In this document: positions 24,999 to 33,680 of the stretch, one piece after another
Position numbering within the stretch: position 1 is the stretch's first letter
Layout of the letters: every line of letters begins with the position of its first letter
NCBI RefSeq assembly: GCF_003113895.1
Contig: NZ_BDUD01000001.1
Location: 1,835,821 to 1,899,820 of the forward strand
From: Nostoc commune NIES-4072
GTDB lineage: Bacteria > Cyanobacteriota > Cyanobacteriia > Cyanobacteriales > Nostocaceae
DNA length: 64,000 bases
Direction: 5' to 3'
Translations under genes and position numbers: made by a program
Notes under the pieces: model-generated
The model's database searches: none
Told to the model about the DNA's origin: nothing
Seen by the model: the letters and a program-made list of their open reading frames with translations, nothing else

Positions 24999-26177
24999 AT
25001 GTTTAGTTATTCTAGCCCCGCGATCGCCACATATCTTAATATTCCATCTCCAATAGCAGCTTGTGTCAACGGCAGCAAAATTGCGGTCATTAATACTGAG
25101 GGTGTATGGGAAGTAGAAGCTGATGGGAGGAAAAAACTAATTCCAAACTCTTATCAGGATGCTCGTGACTGTGCAGCTATTGACGGCAAGACTTATGTTC
25201 TCGCTGTTCCAACAGGATTAGTAAAAATAAAAAATGATGGAACTACCCAAAAAATAGTTAACAGTCCTGTATCATCAAGAACAAGAGTTAAGTTTTTAGA
25301 TGGCTTGATTATTCACCAGTCTGTAAATACTCTATCGATATATGATACCAGCCTCAACTTTAAAGCTAAACGTAGCTTTGAAGTAACTGAGGTAATGGAT
25401 TTTGAGTACAAAAACAAGTATCTCTACCTTAGTGGTTTTCAGCAACAAAAGCGGTTAGGCATTCCAGTACAAATTGCTTTTCTTTACCGAATGGGTTTTA
25501 ATGGCACAAGTATATTTGGTTTGCCAAATTTGCAAGGAAAGAACCAAGGTAAGCTTTGGGGTTACAGTCCTGCCAGTCTTGTTGACAACATGGCAGATAC
25601 TCGACTCAACAGATTACACATCTCTGGGGATAAACTCTACGTACTTGGTTCAGTCTACGGGGGTAATTCAATCTTTAGGTGGAATGGTAAAGACCTCTTA
25701 ACACAAACTTTGATCACTACAGATAAATATACTAATGCTGCCCAAACTCGTGATGAGACAAAAGTTTATACAGGAGTTGTTGATTTAACTTCATTCTCTG
25801 TTGAACGTGGACAACTAAGTATCACAAGACTTCCTTCAACAGGAGGATTGGGAGACGGCAATAGCAATTTCCCTAAAACTATTTACTCAGATGGCACTGA
25901 TATTTTTGTTGGTTCTAGTGCTGCTTACGCAATTCCCAATAGAGATAGCCAAACATTCTTAGGTAAACTGATTGCACCTTACCGTGGCGATGCAAGTTTT
26001 TTAGTTTTTCCGAATAATCTTAAGAGTCGCAAAGCTTGGATAACGCCTGGTAATGGTGAAGTCTTGCTATTTAATAATAAGTTTGCTGTGCTCAAAACAG
26101 GTAAAGTTAATGATTTGTCTACAAATTCCGGAATCCCCCAAAGCCTACCAACAAATACTTATTTTATTAAGTTTTAA
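24999..26177 (+). CDS. Hypothetical beta-propeller-like protein
   Basis: 392 residues without recognisable family. The sequence is rich in short beta strands with recurring Gly-Lys-x-Tyr-Val-Leu or Asp-Lys-Leu-Tyr-Val-Leu blocks (AIDGKTYVLAVPTGLVKIKN, LHISGDKLYVLGSVYGGNSI, YSDGTDIFVGSSAAYAI), which suggests a propeller of four to six blades. No signal peptide is obvious. A near-ribosome site GAGGC lies before the ATG. The neighbours are relics and repeats, so this may be an accessory gene. Function unknown. Confidence 0.6.
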   Translation: MFSYSSPAIATYLNIPSPIAACVNGSKIAVINTEGVWEVEADGRKKLIPNSYQDARDCAAIDGKTYVLAVPTGLVKIKNDGTTQKIVNSPVSSRTRVKFLDGLIIHQSVNTLSIYDTSLNFKAKRSFEVTEVMDFEYKNKYLYLSGFQQQKRLGIPVQIAFLYRMGFNGTSIFGLPNLQGKNQGKLWGYSPASLVDNMADTRLNRLHISGDKLYVLGSVYGGNSIFRWNGKDLLTQTLITTDKYTNAAQTRDETKVYTGVVDLTSFSVERGQLSITRLPSTGGLGDGNSNFPKTIYSDGTDIFVGSSAAYAIPNRDSQTFLGKLIAPYRGDASFLVFPNNLKSRKAWITPGNGEVLLFNNKFAVLKTGKVNDLSTNSGIPQSLPTNTYFIKF

Positions 26178-26906
26178 CAGACCGATGGCAACAAGAATAC
26201 CGCAGGCATAGCTATAGAGAATTTTTACAAAGGGATATGCCATTTTTGGTAACAGGACGGGATAACTCTTACTCCTCATCTCGTAAATTCGCGTAAGCGG
26301 TGTGTGTCGTCAGGCTTGGTCGTTAGCAGCGTAGGTTCACTTTGAAATTATTTCCAATGGAAACATTTGGAACACTCATAATTTCTTACTTCTTTATTCG
26401 ACTTTAGATAAACTAAGAAGTGGTTCACTTAGATTTCTGTAAACCATTTCTTATTCGTCTTTAGATCCCCTTTAACCTTCCGAGAGTTTAAAGCCATCTC
26501 TCGGAATTTCTGTGGATATACATAAAATAGCAGTATTAAAAAGTCAACTTTTAACTAGTAACTTGACAGTATAATAAGTTTTGATAATTTTTAGTTTATA
26601 TTGATTATTTTCAACCTGGCTTTGGGCAAAAAACCTTGTAAGCATCTAAATACTCAGGGAATTTGCACAGTGAAAGTTAGAGTCACATGAACAATAGAGC
26701 AAACCAAAGCCATGAAGAACATCATGTAATATAGGATTACTATTTGATTTTTGAACGAAATTAAGTATTGTAGAGTGTGTTAGAACGGAGTTCGTAACGC
26801 ACTATGAACACGAGTTTGATGCCGTACTCTCTGTGCTAACACATCCTACGTATATTTTCAGAAATCAAACCGGATTCCTATACAATATTTCTGTATATTC
26901 AACCGA
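26178..26906. other. Intergenic region with a nested inverted-repeat element
   Basis: 729 bases without a convincing gene. It carries the 153-bp inverted-repeat element at 26730-26882; otherwise AT-rich sequence with CTTTCTTCTTATTCG-like low complexity near 26390-26460. Confidence 0.5.
26730..26882. repeat. 153-bp MITE-like element with imperfect terminal inverted repeats
   Basis: TATAGGATTACTATTTGATT... at 26730-26754 matches the reverse complement of 26858-26882 at 20 of 25 positions. Inside, AGTGTGTTAG near 26775 and CTAACACATCC near 26837 form a second nested pair. It contains the GTGTTAG/AACGCAC-type core that I know as a common interspersed sequence in Nostoc genomes. No target duplication confirmed. 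Confidence 0.6.
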
Positions 26907-27543
26907 ATGTTGATTTTTGTTGCAGAGATGTTTCTATCACGCAGCCTTTATGCTGGAAAGGTAATCCTGCGGTTGTTGCAAAATTTCCAGCGTACCAGAC
27001 ATTCGTGGCTAAGGTTTAGACACTCATCTGTGAAAACGCAAGCTGTTCCTCTACCTGACAACGAAGCAGAAAGGCTCAAAGTATTAGCAGGCTACAATAT
27101 TTTGGATACCTTACCTGAAGAAGCATTTGATGACCTAACTGCTCTTGCTGCTTATATTTGTAAGACTCCAATAGCTTTAATTAGCTTAGTTGATGCCGAT
27201 CGCCAATGGTTTAAATCTAAGGTTGGACTAAAAGCTAGGGAAACACCCAGAGAGTGGGCTTTTTGCTCCCATGCCATTCTTCAACCAGATCATATATTAG
27301 TGGTTCCCAACGCCATCAAGGACGATCGCTAGCTACTTTAAGGACGCTGACAGTATCCAAGAGTATTTGCAAACAAATATCGCCAACTTTAATCAACAGC
27401 AAAACCGTAACTATGAACTTTCGATGAGTATCGGGATAGAGCGTTACTCAGCAGAAAGCAATATGTCACTAGAACAACTAATCGCCAAGTCTGACGAATT
27501 AATGTACGCTCATAAGCGTCTCAAGCAGCAATCGATTGCCTGA
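26907..27543 (+). pseudogene. GAF-GGDEF gene with internal deletion and frameshift
   Basis: The left part encodes [40 protein letters not shown] and [18 protein letters not shown], the first half of a GAF domain, and stops at 27332. In the +1 frame from about 27334 the sequence continues YFKDADSIQEYLQTNIANFN, then ELSMSIGIERYSAESNMSLE and KSDELMYAHKRLKQQ, the C-terminal end of a GGDEF diguanylate cyclase. The end of GAF and the GG(D/E)EF catalytic loop are missing. A deletion thus joined the two ends out of frame; no cyclase activity is expected. Confidence 0.82.
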
Positions 27544-27565
27544 AGGGAACTATGCCTCCAAAGTG

Positions 27566-28156
27566 CTAATTTACTACTTGGCTGCCATGACTGCGAGGAT
27601 CATCTTGATTAGCCGTTGGTGCTACTGGGGCTGAAAATTTGGAAACTTTGCCGCTAGCTTGAGCATAGGGAAGAGACGAACCATTAACCAAAGCTTCTAA
27701 ATTGCTAGCCATAATTGTCCGGGGTTGATCGCCGATCGCTTGGGCTATGGTTTCCCCTTGCTGACTCAAAAATACAAAATGGGGAATCCCATCTACCCGA
27801 TATTTCAACATCTCTGGTAGCCACTTAGTGTTATCCACATTCAGCATCACAAAATTCATCTTGTCAGCATACTCTGTTTCCAGTTGAGTGATATCTGGTG
27901 CCATTTTCTGACAGACAGTACACCAATCAGCATAAAACTCTACTAGAGATGGTTTGCCGTTGCTGATTGCTACTTCTAACGGTGTGGACGTATCACTTAA
28001 CTTAGCTAGAGTTGCCGAGGTTGTTTCGGTTCGCAAGCCCAAGACGAGAGCAACGCTAAGAGCGATCGCTACCATTACAATTAAAAAGTTTCTCAAACGC
28101 TTGCCTAAGTTGGATTCAGACTTATCGGGAGAATTAACAGGTGAATCAGTACTCAT
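27566..28156 (-). CDS. txlA: Membrane-anchored thioredoxin-like protein TxlA/HCF164
   Basis: 196 residues. One N-terminal transmembrane helix (residues 24-42, FLIVMVAIALSVALVLGL), then a thioredoxin domain: NGKPSLVEFYADWCTVCQKM with the redox pair CxxC, MNFVMLNVDNTKWLPEMLKY and VDGIPHFVFLSQQGE with the cis-Pro. This matches cyanobacterial TxlA and plant HCF164, which sit in the thylakoid membrane and supply reducing power for cytochrome assembly. The C-terminal tail is variable. A single gene with no cytochrome-maturation genes next to it. Confidence 0.88.
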   Translation of the reverse strand: MSTDSPVNSPDKSESNLGKRLRNFLIVMVAIALSVALVLGLRTETTSATLAKLSDTSTPLEVAISNGKPSLVEFYADWCTVCQKMAPDITQLETEYADKMNFVMLNVDNTKWLPEMLKYRVDGIPHFVFLSQQGETIAQAIGDQPRTIMASNLEALVNGSSLPYAQASGKVSKFSAPVAPTANQDDPRSHGSQVVN

Positions 28157-28361
28157 AACAAAATTATTAAAACTTATTAAGCAATTTCTTCTTCAGTTTA
28201 GCTGACTCCAGCAGCTCTTAAATACGTAATTTAATCTTGAAAATGGGTACTACAAATAAAAATGGCTAATTCTGCGATTAATTCCTAGCTAAGGTCAGAG
28301 TCTGATTTTACTTCCCAGCTAAACAGTCGTGGCAATTGAGAGACAGTTATAGCGTTGCTAT

Positions 28362-28985
28362 TTAACGGCCTAACCAAGTCTTGATAATGTCAAGAAGACT
28401 GGAACCGCCCCAAATCAATGCCAATAGTATGGAAGTAGTCAAAACTGCCCCCATCACACACATCACTAAACCACCCAAGCTAATAGCACCATCATCTTCC
28501 GATAAGCCAAAGCTAGTTACAAAAACTCCCATAGCTGGCAGGGTATTAGTTCCTGGAATCGGAATCATCATGGAAATTGCCATCAAAGCGATCGCTATAC
28601 CAATGGTCACTCTACCAGGTAAAGTAGTACAGATATAGCTTAGACGAGGACGAGCGATCGCTTCAATTCTTTTTAACCAGGGAATCCCTGCCTTCAAAAA
28701 CTTCTGAACTGTTGTAAGTTGAATAGGATAATTCATCATCCGCTTGGGTAGCCAAGGGGTTTTAGTACCTGTGATTAGCTGTATCGCTAATAAAAAAATC
28801 AGGATGCCGAAAGGAACTGAGTATCCCGGTGCTGGAACTGGCAAAGCTGAAGGTAAAGACAGGATAACCAACAAAAATCCAAAAATTCTTTCTTTTGCTA
28901 ATGATAAAATCTCTGGCAAAGTTACTTTCGAGGGCCGTTCTTCCTCAAAAAAATAGCGTTCCAATTCGTTAGATAGTCTAGCCAT
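28362..28985 (-). CDS. ExoD-family membrane protein
   Basis: 207 residues with four or five hydrophobic helices: IFGFLLVILSLPSALPVPAP, FGILIFLLAIQLITG, VTIGIAIALMAISMMIPIPG, GGLVMCVMGAVLTTSILLAL. The pattern RIFGF-LVI-LPSALPVPAPG and IPIPGTNTLPA is diagnostic of the ExoD family, originally linked with exopolysaccharide synthesis; its molecular function is not known. Followed by a DedA gene on the same strand, 63 bp away. Confidence 0.9.
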   Translation of the reverse strand: MARLSNELERYFFEEERPSKVTLPEILSLAKERIFGFLLVILSLPSALPVPAPGYSVPFGILIFLLAIQLITGTKTPWLPKRMMNYPIQLTTVQKFLKAGIPWLKRIEAIARPRLSYICTTLPGRVTIGIAIALMAISMMIPIPGTNTLPAMGVFVTSFGLSEDDGAISLGGLVMCVMGAVLTTSILLALIWGGSSLLDIIKTWLGR

Positions 28986-29048
28986 ATATCACCAATATTT
29001 AGCAAAATTTAGTAAAAATATAGATTTACACAAAATACAAAAAATATT

Positions 29049-29654
29049 TCAACTTTTTTTTGATCTATTTTCTTGTATTAAATGGATAATCGATGGCACT
29101 AAAGAAATAATTATAATTAATCCAATAATCGGTAATAAATATTTATCTACCTGTTCAGGTGGTAGAGATTTTCCTAAGAAAAACCCTAATATAGTGATGC
29201 CGAATGTCCAAAGAAAGCCACCGATTAAGTTATAAGACATAAATGTGCGATAATGCATCGCACCAATCCCAGCCACAATCGGTGCGAAAGTCCGTACAAT
29301 GGGTAAAAAACGTGCTAAAACAACTGTTTTTTTACCGTGCTGTTCATAAAAGTTTTGGGTTTTAACAAGATGTTTTTTGTGAAACAACCATGAATCTTCT
29401 TTCTGAAATAGCCTCCTGCCAAATTTATGTCCAGTAAAATAACCAACATTATCACCTAAGACTGCACAAACAAAAGCACCAAAAATTAGAACCCAAATGT
29501 TCAGTAAATTCTGAGATGCCACAAATCCAGCAGTAAACAATAAACTATCCCCAGGTAGGAAAAAACCAATTAACAAGCCAGATTCAGCAAAGACAATCGC
29601 CCATACGCCAAAATAGCCGAGCGATTTAATCAGTTGTGGTAAATCCAGATGCAT
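29049..29654 (-). CDS. DedA-family membrane protein
   Basis: 201 residues. Typical order: FGVWAIVFAESGLLIGFFLP then GDSLLFTAGFVASQN, FVCAVLGDNVGYFTGHKFGR, VLARFLPIVRTFAPIVAGIG and a membrane C-terminal half. DedA/VTT proteins are half-transporters that help move lipid carriers across the membrane and support proton-motive force. Conserved acidic (E in FAESGL) and arginine residues (ARF-P--R) are present. Upstream of exoD on the same strand, so probably co-transcribed. Confidence 0.93.
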   Translation of the reverse strand: MHLDLPQLIKSLGYFGVWAIVFAESGLLIGFFLPGDSLLFTAGFVASQNLLNIWVLIFGAFVCAVLGDNVGYFTGHKFGRRLFQKEDSWLFHKKHLVKTQNFYEQHGKKTVVLARFLPIVRTFAPIVAGIGAMHYRTFMSYNLIGGFLWTFGITILGFFLGKSLPPEQVDKYLLPIIGLIIIISLVPSIIHLIQENRSKKS

Positions 29655-29803
29655 AGAATTTTTGAGCTTTCAACAATAGATCCACAACATCTTAACGTTT
29701 AGAAATTTTCCTGAATAAAAAGTAATATTAAATTTAAGTAAAGTTATTGTGTAATCTTTGGAAATCTAGTGACAGATGGTACATTTTGGGTTAGGTGTGC
29801 AAG

Positions 29804-30586
29804 ATGCAAAGATATTTGAAAGTACTAAGACTATTTTGGAGTGCTGCGATCGCAGCTGAGTTGGAATATCGGATTAACTTTTTCATAGCTACCCTCAGCA
29901 GCTTGGGAAATTTAGCGGGTAGCCTCTTTGGATTATTCTTGTTTTACCGGAAAGGTTATACTTTTAGTGGCTGGTCATGGGACGCAGCCTTAGTAGTTCT
30001 AGGAATTTTTACCTTACTACAAGGATTTTCTGCTACTTTTCTGGCGTCGAACTTGAATCGCATAGTCCGCCATGTCCAAGAAGGCACTTTAGACTTTATA
30101 TTATTAAAACCTATCCGCAGTCAGTTTTGGCTTTCCACCCATACCCTTTCACCTTGGGGACTACCAGATATAATTTTTGGTAGTATTATAATTGGCTACG
30201 CAGGCAAACGCCTTGGTGTAGGAATAGATGACTATCTACTTGGTGTGCTGCCGTTATTGTTCAGCTTTGTGATTCTGTACAGCCTGTGGTTTATGCTCGG
30301 AGCGATGAGTATCTGGTTCGTCAAAATATACAACGTTACCGAAGTACTACGTGGTTTGTTAGAAGCTGGACGATATCCCATCGCAGCATATCCTAATGCT
30401 TACCGTTTTTTCTTCACCTTTGTAATGCCAGTAGCTTTTTTAACTACTGTACCAGCCCAAGCGCTACTGGGACGTAGTGAAATTAGCTGGTTGATAGGTG
30501 CGGCAATATTAGCAGTAGCGTTGTTTTTCGCTTCCACTTGGTTTTGGCGATTTGCATTGAGGTTTTATACTAGTGCTTCGAGTTAG
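29804..30586 (+). CDS. ABC-2 family transporter permease
   Basis: 260 residues from the ATG at 29804; a GTG at 29795 would add three residues. Six predicted membrane helices, with the family pattern LRLFWSAAIAAELEYRINFF, EGTLDFILLKPIRSQFWLST and MLGAMSIWFVKIYNVTEVLR, then AAYPNAYRFFFTFVMPVAFL. These permeases work with a separate ATP-binding subunit; in many cyanobacteria two such permeases and an ATPase form an exporter. No ATPase is adjacent here. Substrate unknown. Confidence 0.85.
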   Translation: MQRYLKVLRLFWSAAIAAELEYRINFFIATLSSLGNLAGSLFGLFLFYRKGYTFSGWSWDAALVVLGIFTLLQGFSATFLASNLNRIVRHVQEGTLDFILLKPIRSQFWLSTHTLSPWGLPDIIFGSIIIGYAGKRLGVGIDDYLLGVLPLLFSFVILYSLWFMLGAMSIWFVKIYNVTEVLRGLLEAGRYPIAAYPNAYRFFFTFVMPVAFLTTVPAQALLGRSEISWLIGAAILAVALFFASTWFWRFALRFYTSASS

Positions 30587-30618
30587 AGAGCTACAGCAAC
30601 GCCTTTCAACTAATGTAA

Positions 30619-30639
30619 AGCGACAAATTATTTGTCGCT
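30619..30639. terminator. Bidirectional stem-loop between the ABC permease gene and tRNA-Pro
   Basis: AGCGACAAA - TTA - TTTGTCGCT, a perfect 9-bp stem with a 3-nt loop, between two convergent genes. A strong T tract is missing, so termination efficiency is uncertain. Confidence 0.6.
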
Positions 30640-30650
30640 CTACATCTACA

Positions 30651-30724
30651 TCGGGATGACTGGATTCGAACCAGCGGCCCCTTCGTCCCGAACGAAGTGC
30701 GCTACCAAGCTGCGCCACATCCCG
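30651..30724 (-). tRNA. tRNA-Pro (anticodon CGG)
   Basis: 74 nt cloverleaf: acceptor CGGGATG/CATCCCG, D arm GCGC-AGCTTGGTA-GCGC, anticodon stem CTTCG/CGAAG with loop TTCGGGA giving anticodon CGG, variable loop GGGCC, T arm GCTGG-TTCGAAT-CCAGT (one G-T pair) and discriminator A. No encoded CCA. Confidence 0.97.
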
Positions 30725-30862
30725 GCATAAAAATACCATTATAAATTAACAATATCACAACGCGTGCCCAACAACAGAATTACATCTATATATATGATCA
30801 CTTCACCCAAGGCTTTGCTTGCTACGATTAAATTTGTATAACTCTAGTGGTAAAAGCGGATT

Positions 30863-31741
30863 GTGACTGTAAAACCAGACTGGTTGCGGGTAAAAGCACC
30901 TGGGCGTGAGCGCATCGGTAACGTTAAAGATATTTTGCGGGATTTAGCCCTCAATACAGTTTGTGAGGAAGCATCCTGTCCGAATATTGGTGAATGCTTC
31001 AATGCTGGGACTGCCACATTTTTAATTATGGGCCCGGCTTGTACACGCGCTTGTCCCTACTGCGATATTGATTTTGAGAAAAAACCCAAACCACTAGACC
31101 CCACGGAACCTGAACGACTAGCAGAAGCTGTTCGCCGCATGAAACTTAATCATGTTGTGATCACTTCTGTAAATCGAGATGACTTGCCAGATGGTGGTGC
31201 GTCTCAGTTTATAGCCTGTATTAATGCGGTTCGCACTGTTTCACCCAACACTACAATTGAGGTACTAATTCCTGACTTGTGCGGTAATTGGAATGCTCTA
31301 GAGTTGATTCTACAAGCTGCGCCAGAGGTATTAAACCATAATACAGAAACTGTTCCACGCCTATATCGGCGGGTGCGTCCCCAAGGAAACTACGATCGCA
31401 CTTTAGAATTATTGCACCGCTCTCGCCAAGTTTCTCCTACCACATACACCAAATCTGGTATCATGGTTGGACTTGGTGAAACTGATGCCGAAATTCGCCA
31501 GGTCATGCAAGACTTGCGAGCCGTAAATTGCGACATTTTGACAATTGGGCAATACCTCCAACCCAGTCAAAAACATTTGCAAGTAAATGAATTTATCAAT
31601 CCAGAACAATTTGCTGCTTGGAAGGCATTCGGCGAAGAAATCGGATTTTTACAAGTTGTTTCTTCACCATTGACAAGAAGCTCATATCATGCAGAACAAG
31701 TTAGGGAATTAATGCAACGTTATCCCCGCAGCCAATTTTAG
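30863..31741 (+). CDS. lipA: Lipoyl synthase
   Basis: 292 residues with a GTG start. Auxiliary 4Fe-4S cluster ligands Cys34, Cys39 and Cys45 ([12 protein letters not shown]) and radical-SAM ligands Cys60, Cys64 and Cys67 (CTRACPYC). Further hallmarks: [50 protein letters not shown] and the C-terminal [11 protein letters not shown] with the serine that binds the auxiliary cluster. The enzyme inserts two sulfur atoms into octanoyl-carrier domains. Full typical length. Confidence 0.97.
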   Translation: MTVKPDWLRVKAPGRERIGNVKDILRDLALNTVCEEASCPNIGECFNAGTATFLIMGPACTRACPYCDIDFEKKPKPLDPTEPERLAEAVRRMKLNHVVITSVNRDDLPDGGASQFIACINAVRTVSPNTTIEVLIPDLCGNWNALELILQAAPEVLNHNTETVPRLYRRVRPQGNYDRTLELLHRSRQVSPTTYTKSGIMVGLGETDAEIRQVMQDLRAVNCDILTIGQYLQPSQKHLQVNEFINPEQFAAWKAFGEEIGFLQVVSSPLTRSSYHAEQVRELMQRYPRSQF

Positions 31742-31808
31742 ATATTAGATTTGTTCTTGCGTTTCGCATTCAGACCTTTTTAAATTTTGGATTTTGAGTT
31801 ATTTAATT

Positions 31809-31899
31809 AGGACTTACGCACACTCTACGAATTCTCGGCGCTCTTGGCGTCTTGGCGGTTCGAGAAATTAAGCTTTTTAGCAATTTTTGCGTAAGTCCT
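31809..31899 (-). mobile_element. 91-bp MITE, copy 2
   Basis: AGGACTTACGC at 31809-31819 and GCGTAAGTCCT at 31889-31899; the whole element is the exact reverse complement of 1481-1571. It lies between lipA and gpsA. The flanks read TTTAATT on the left and ATTAATT on the right, so a short AT-rich target duplication is possible but cannot be fixed. Confidence 0.88.
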
Positions 31900-31959
31900 A
31901 TTAATTCCAAAATCCAAAATTTAAAATCTAAAATTCGGTGATGGGGAGACTTTTGATTA

Positions 31960-32889
31960 ATGACTGATCCAAAAACTGTAGCAATTCTTGGTGCGGGTGC
32001 TTGGGGTGCATCTCTGGCAAATCTCGCCGCAGCAAATGGTCATCAGGTGCGCGTGTGGTCGCGTCAAGGTTCGCAAACTATCCAAGCAGTTTTAAAAGAT
32101 GTCCAAATCGTCCTATCCGCTATCTCAATGATTGGCGTGAGGGATGTTGCTTCTCAAGTCCAGTCTTTCCCCCTTTCTCCAGAGACAATTTTTGTCACAG
32201 CGACGAAAGGCTTAGACCCTCAAACCACCTGCACGCCGTCGCAAATTTGGCAAACAGCATTCCCTAACCATGCAGTAGTTGTTTTGTCTGGGCCTAATTT
32301 ATCTAAAGAAATTCAAATGGAATTACCAGCAGCAACAGTGGTAGCCAGTAATATTCCCACGGCTGCGGAAGTAGTGCAGTTAGTGTTTTCTTCTGGGCGT
32401 TTTCGGGTATACACCAATCCCGATCCTTTGGGTGTGGAATTGGGGGGAACACTGAAAAATGTGATTGCGATCGCAGCCGGTGTGTGCGATGGTTTACAAC
32501 TAGGAACCAACGCCAAAGCTGCTTTAGTCACCCGTGGACTTACAGAAATGGTTCGCATCGGCAACAATTGGGGTGCGAAGACAGAAACATTTTATGGTTT
32601 ATCAGGTCTAGGAGATTTATTAGCAACCTGTAATAGTCCCTTAAGTCGCAATTACCAAGTCGGCTATCAGCTAGCTGGCGGTAAGTCACTTACAGAAACT
32701 CTCGCAAATTTACAAGGAACTGCTGAAGGAGTGAACACTTGCCGGGTTTTGATGCAACGAGCCAAGCAAGAAAATATTCCTGTTCCAATCACTGAGCAAG
32801 TTTATCGTTTACTTCAGGGTGAAGTTACACCTCGACAAGCGCTTGATGAACTGATGTTGCGAGATATCAAGCCAGAGTACAACTACTAG
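31960..32889 (+). CDS. gpsA: Glycerol-3-phosphate dehydrogenase [NAD(P)+]
   Basis: 309 residues. Rossmann motif VAILGAGAWGASLANLAAANG at the N-terminus, FVTATKGLDPQT, VVLSGPNLSKEIQMELPAAT, VELGGTLKNVIAIAAGVCDG with the catalytic Lys, and FYGLSGLGDLLATCNSPLSR. It makes sn-glycerol-3-phosphate from dihydroxyacetone phosphate for membrane lipids. Slightly shorter than E. coli GpsA (339) because the segment after HQVRVWSR is abbreviated. Its stop codon lies at the very edge of a mobile repeat. Confidence 0.95.
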   Translation: MTDPKTVAILGAGAWGASLANLAAANGHQVRVWSRQGSQTIQAVLKDVQIVLSAISMIGVRDVASQVQSFPLSPETIFVTATKGLDPQTTCTPSQIWQTAFPNHAVVVLSGPNLSKEIQMELPAATVVASNIPTAAEVVQLVFSSGRFRVYTNPDPLGVELGGTLKNVIAIAAGVCDGLQLGTNAKAALVTRGLTEMVRIGNNWGAKTETFYGLSGLGDLLATCNSPLSRNYQVGYQLAGGKSLTETLANLQGTAEGVNTCRVLMQRAKQENIPVPITEQVYRLLQGEVTPRQALDELMLRDIKPEYNY

Positions 32890-32997
32890 TACCGCAAAGC
32901 GGAAACCAAAAGTTAAAAGTCAAAAGTCAAAATCAATACAGCGTAAGAGTTTCGTTGATTTGGCATGGGTGGTTTATTTACGCTGTGTTGTACTAGT
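32885..32997 (+). repeat. 113-bp repeat element, copy 1 (copy 2 at 62999-63110)
   Basis: ACTAGTAC at 32885-32892 and GTACTAGT at 32990-32997 form terminal inverted repeats. Between them AGTCAAAAGTCAAAA is followed by ACAGCGTAAGAGTTTCGTTG, repeated nearly base for base at 63000-63110. The left end contains the TAG stop codon of gpsA. Confidence 0.85.
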
Positions 32998-33680
32998 TAG
33001 AAGTCAACCATGCTGGGTAACTAAGTTTGTAGTAAGGACTTTAGTCCTTATATTAAGCACTGAAGTGCTTACTACATACCAGGCTTTCGTTAGCTTCATG
33101 GACAGTAGTCTGTCTTGAAATTGGCAGGTTAAGGCTAATATGCAAAAGGATGCGGGGACAGAAGAGAGTATTTAATAACTTCCTAACGTTTTCTATTTCC
33201 GTGTCGAGAGAATTTTTGCCGTTAATACTAATCACTTCTTGAATATCTATTAGCTCTACTTATACCTGAATAATCCTGAGAAAAAATTGCTAAATCGTCA
33301 GGATATTACTTTTGTAGCCATGTAAATGTGACTATGCCAATTATAAAGATGACATTCACTTAAGGATGTTTATACTGTGTTAAAAAAGTTACTACTAAAA
33401 ACCATCAAGGTTGAAATGTTAACTAAGTAGTTGAAATATTGAAAACCTAGCTGCCGATTTGAATAGCTATTGGTTTAATCAAAAGTTTATCAGCTGATTA
33501 AGTTCAGTATTGCTGTATCCAATAAAACCATTACAGTTAATTTCAAAAAAAAACTGTAATGCAACGTTCAACTATGTTAGTTCATCGTAAATCACGGGAA
33601 CAATAGCAACAGTTGAATAGCTGACCGTAATCTAAGCTGACCGAAATCTATTGTTACCTGGAGCCATTGAGACGATCTTT
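32998..33680. other. Intergenic region upstream of sigC
   Basis: About 680 bases with no gene. It contains the cloverleaf repeat at 33029-33075 and, nearer sigC, AT-rich sequence with several A tracts that probably holds the promoter. No consensus -10 was fixed with confidence. Confidence 0.5.
33029..33075. repeat. 47-nt nested palindrome (three-way junction)
   Basis: GTAGTAAG at 33029-33036 pairs with CTTACTAC at 33068-33075. Between them two further stems, GGACTTTAGTCC and CACTGAAGTG, form separate hairpins. This GGACTTTAGTCC/CACTGAAGTG unit is, from memory, a common interspersed sequence in cyanobacterial genomes. Confidence 0.85.
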
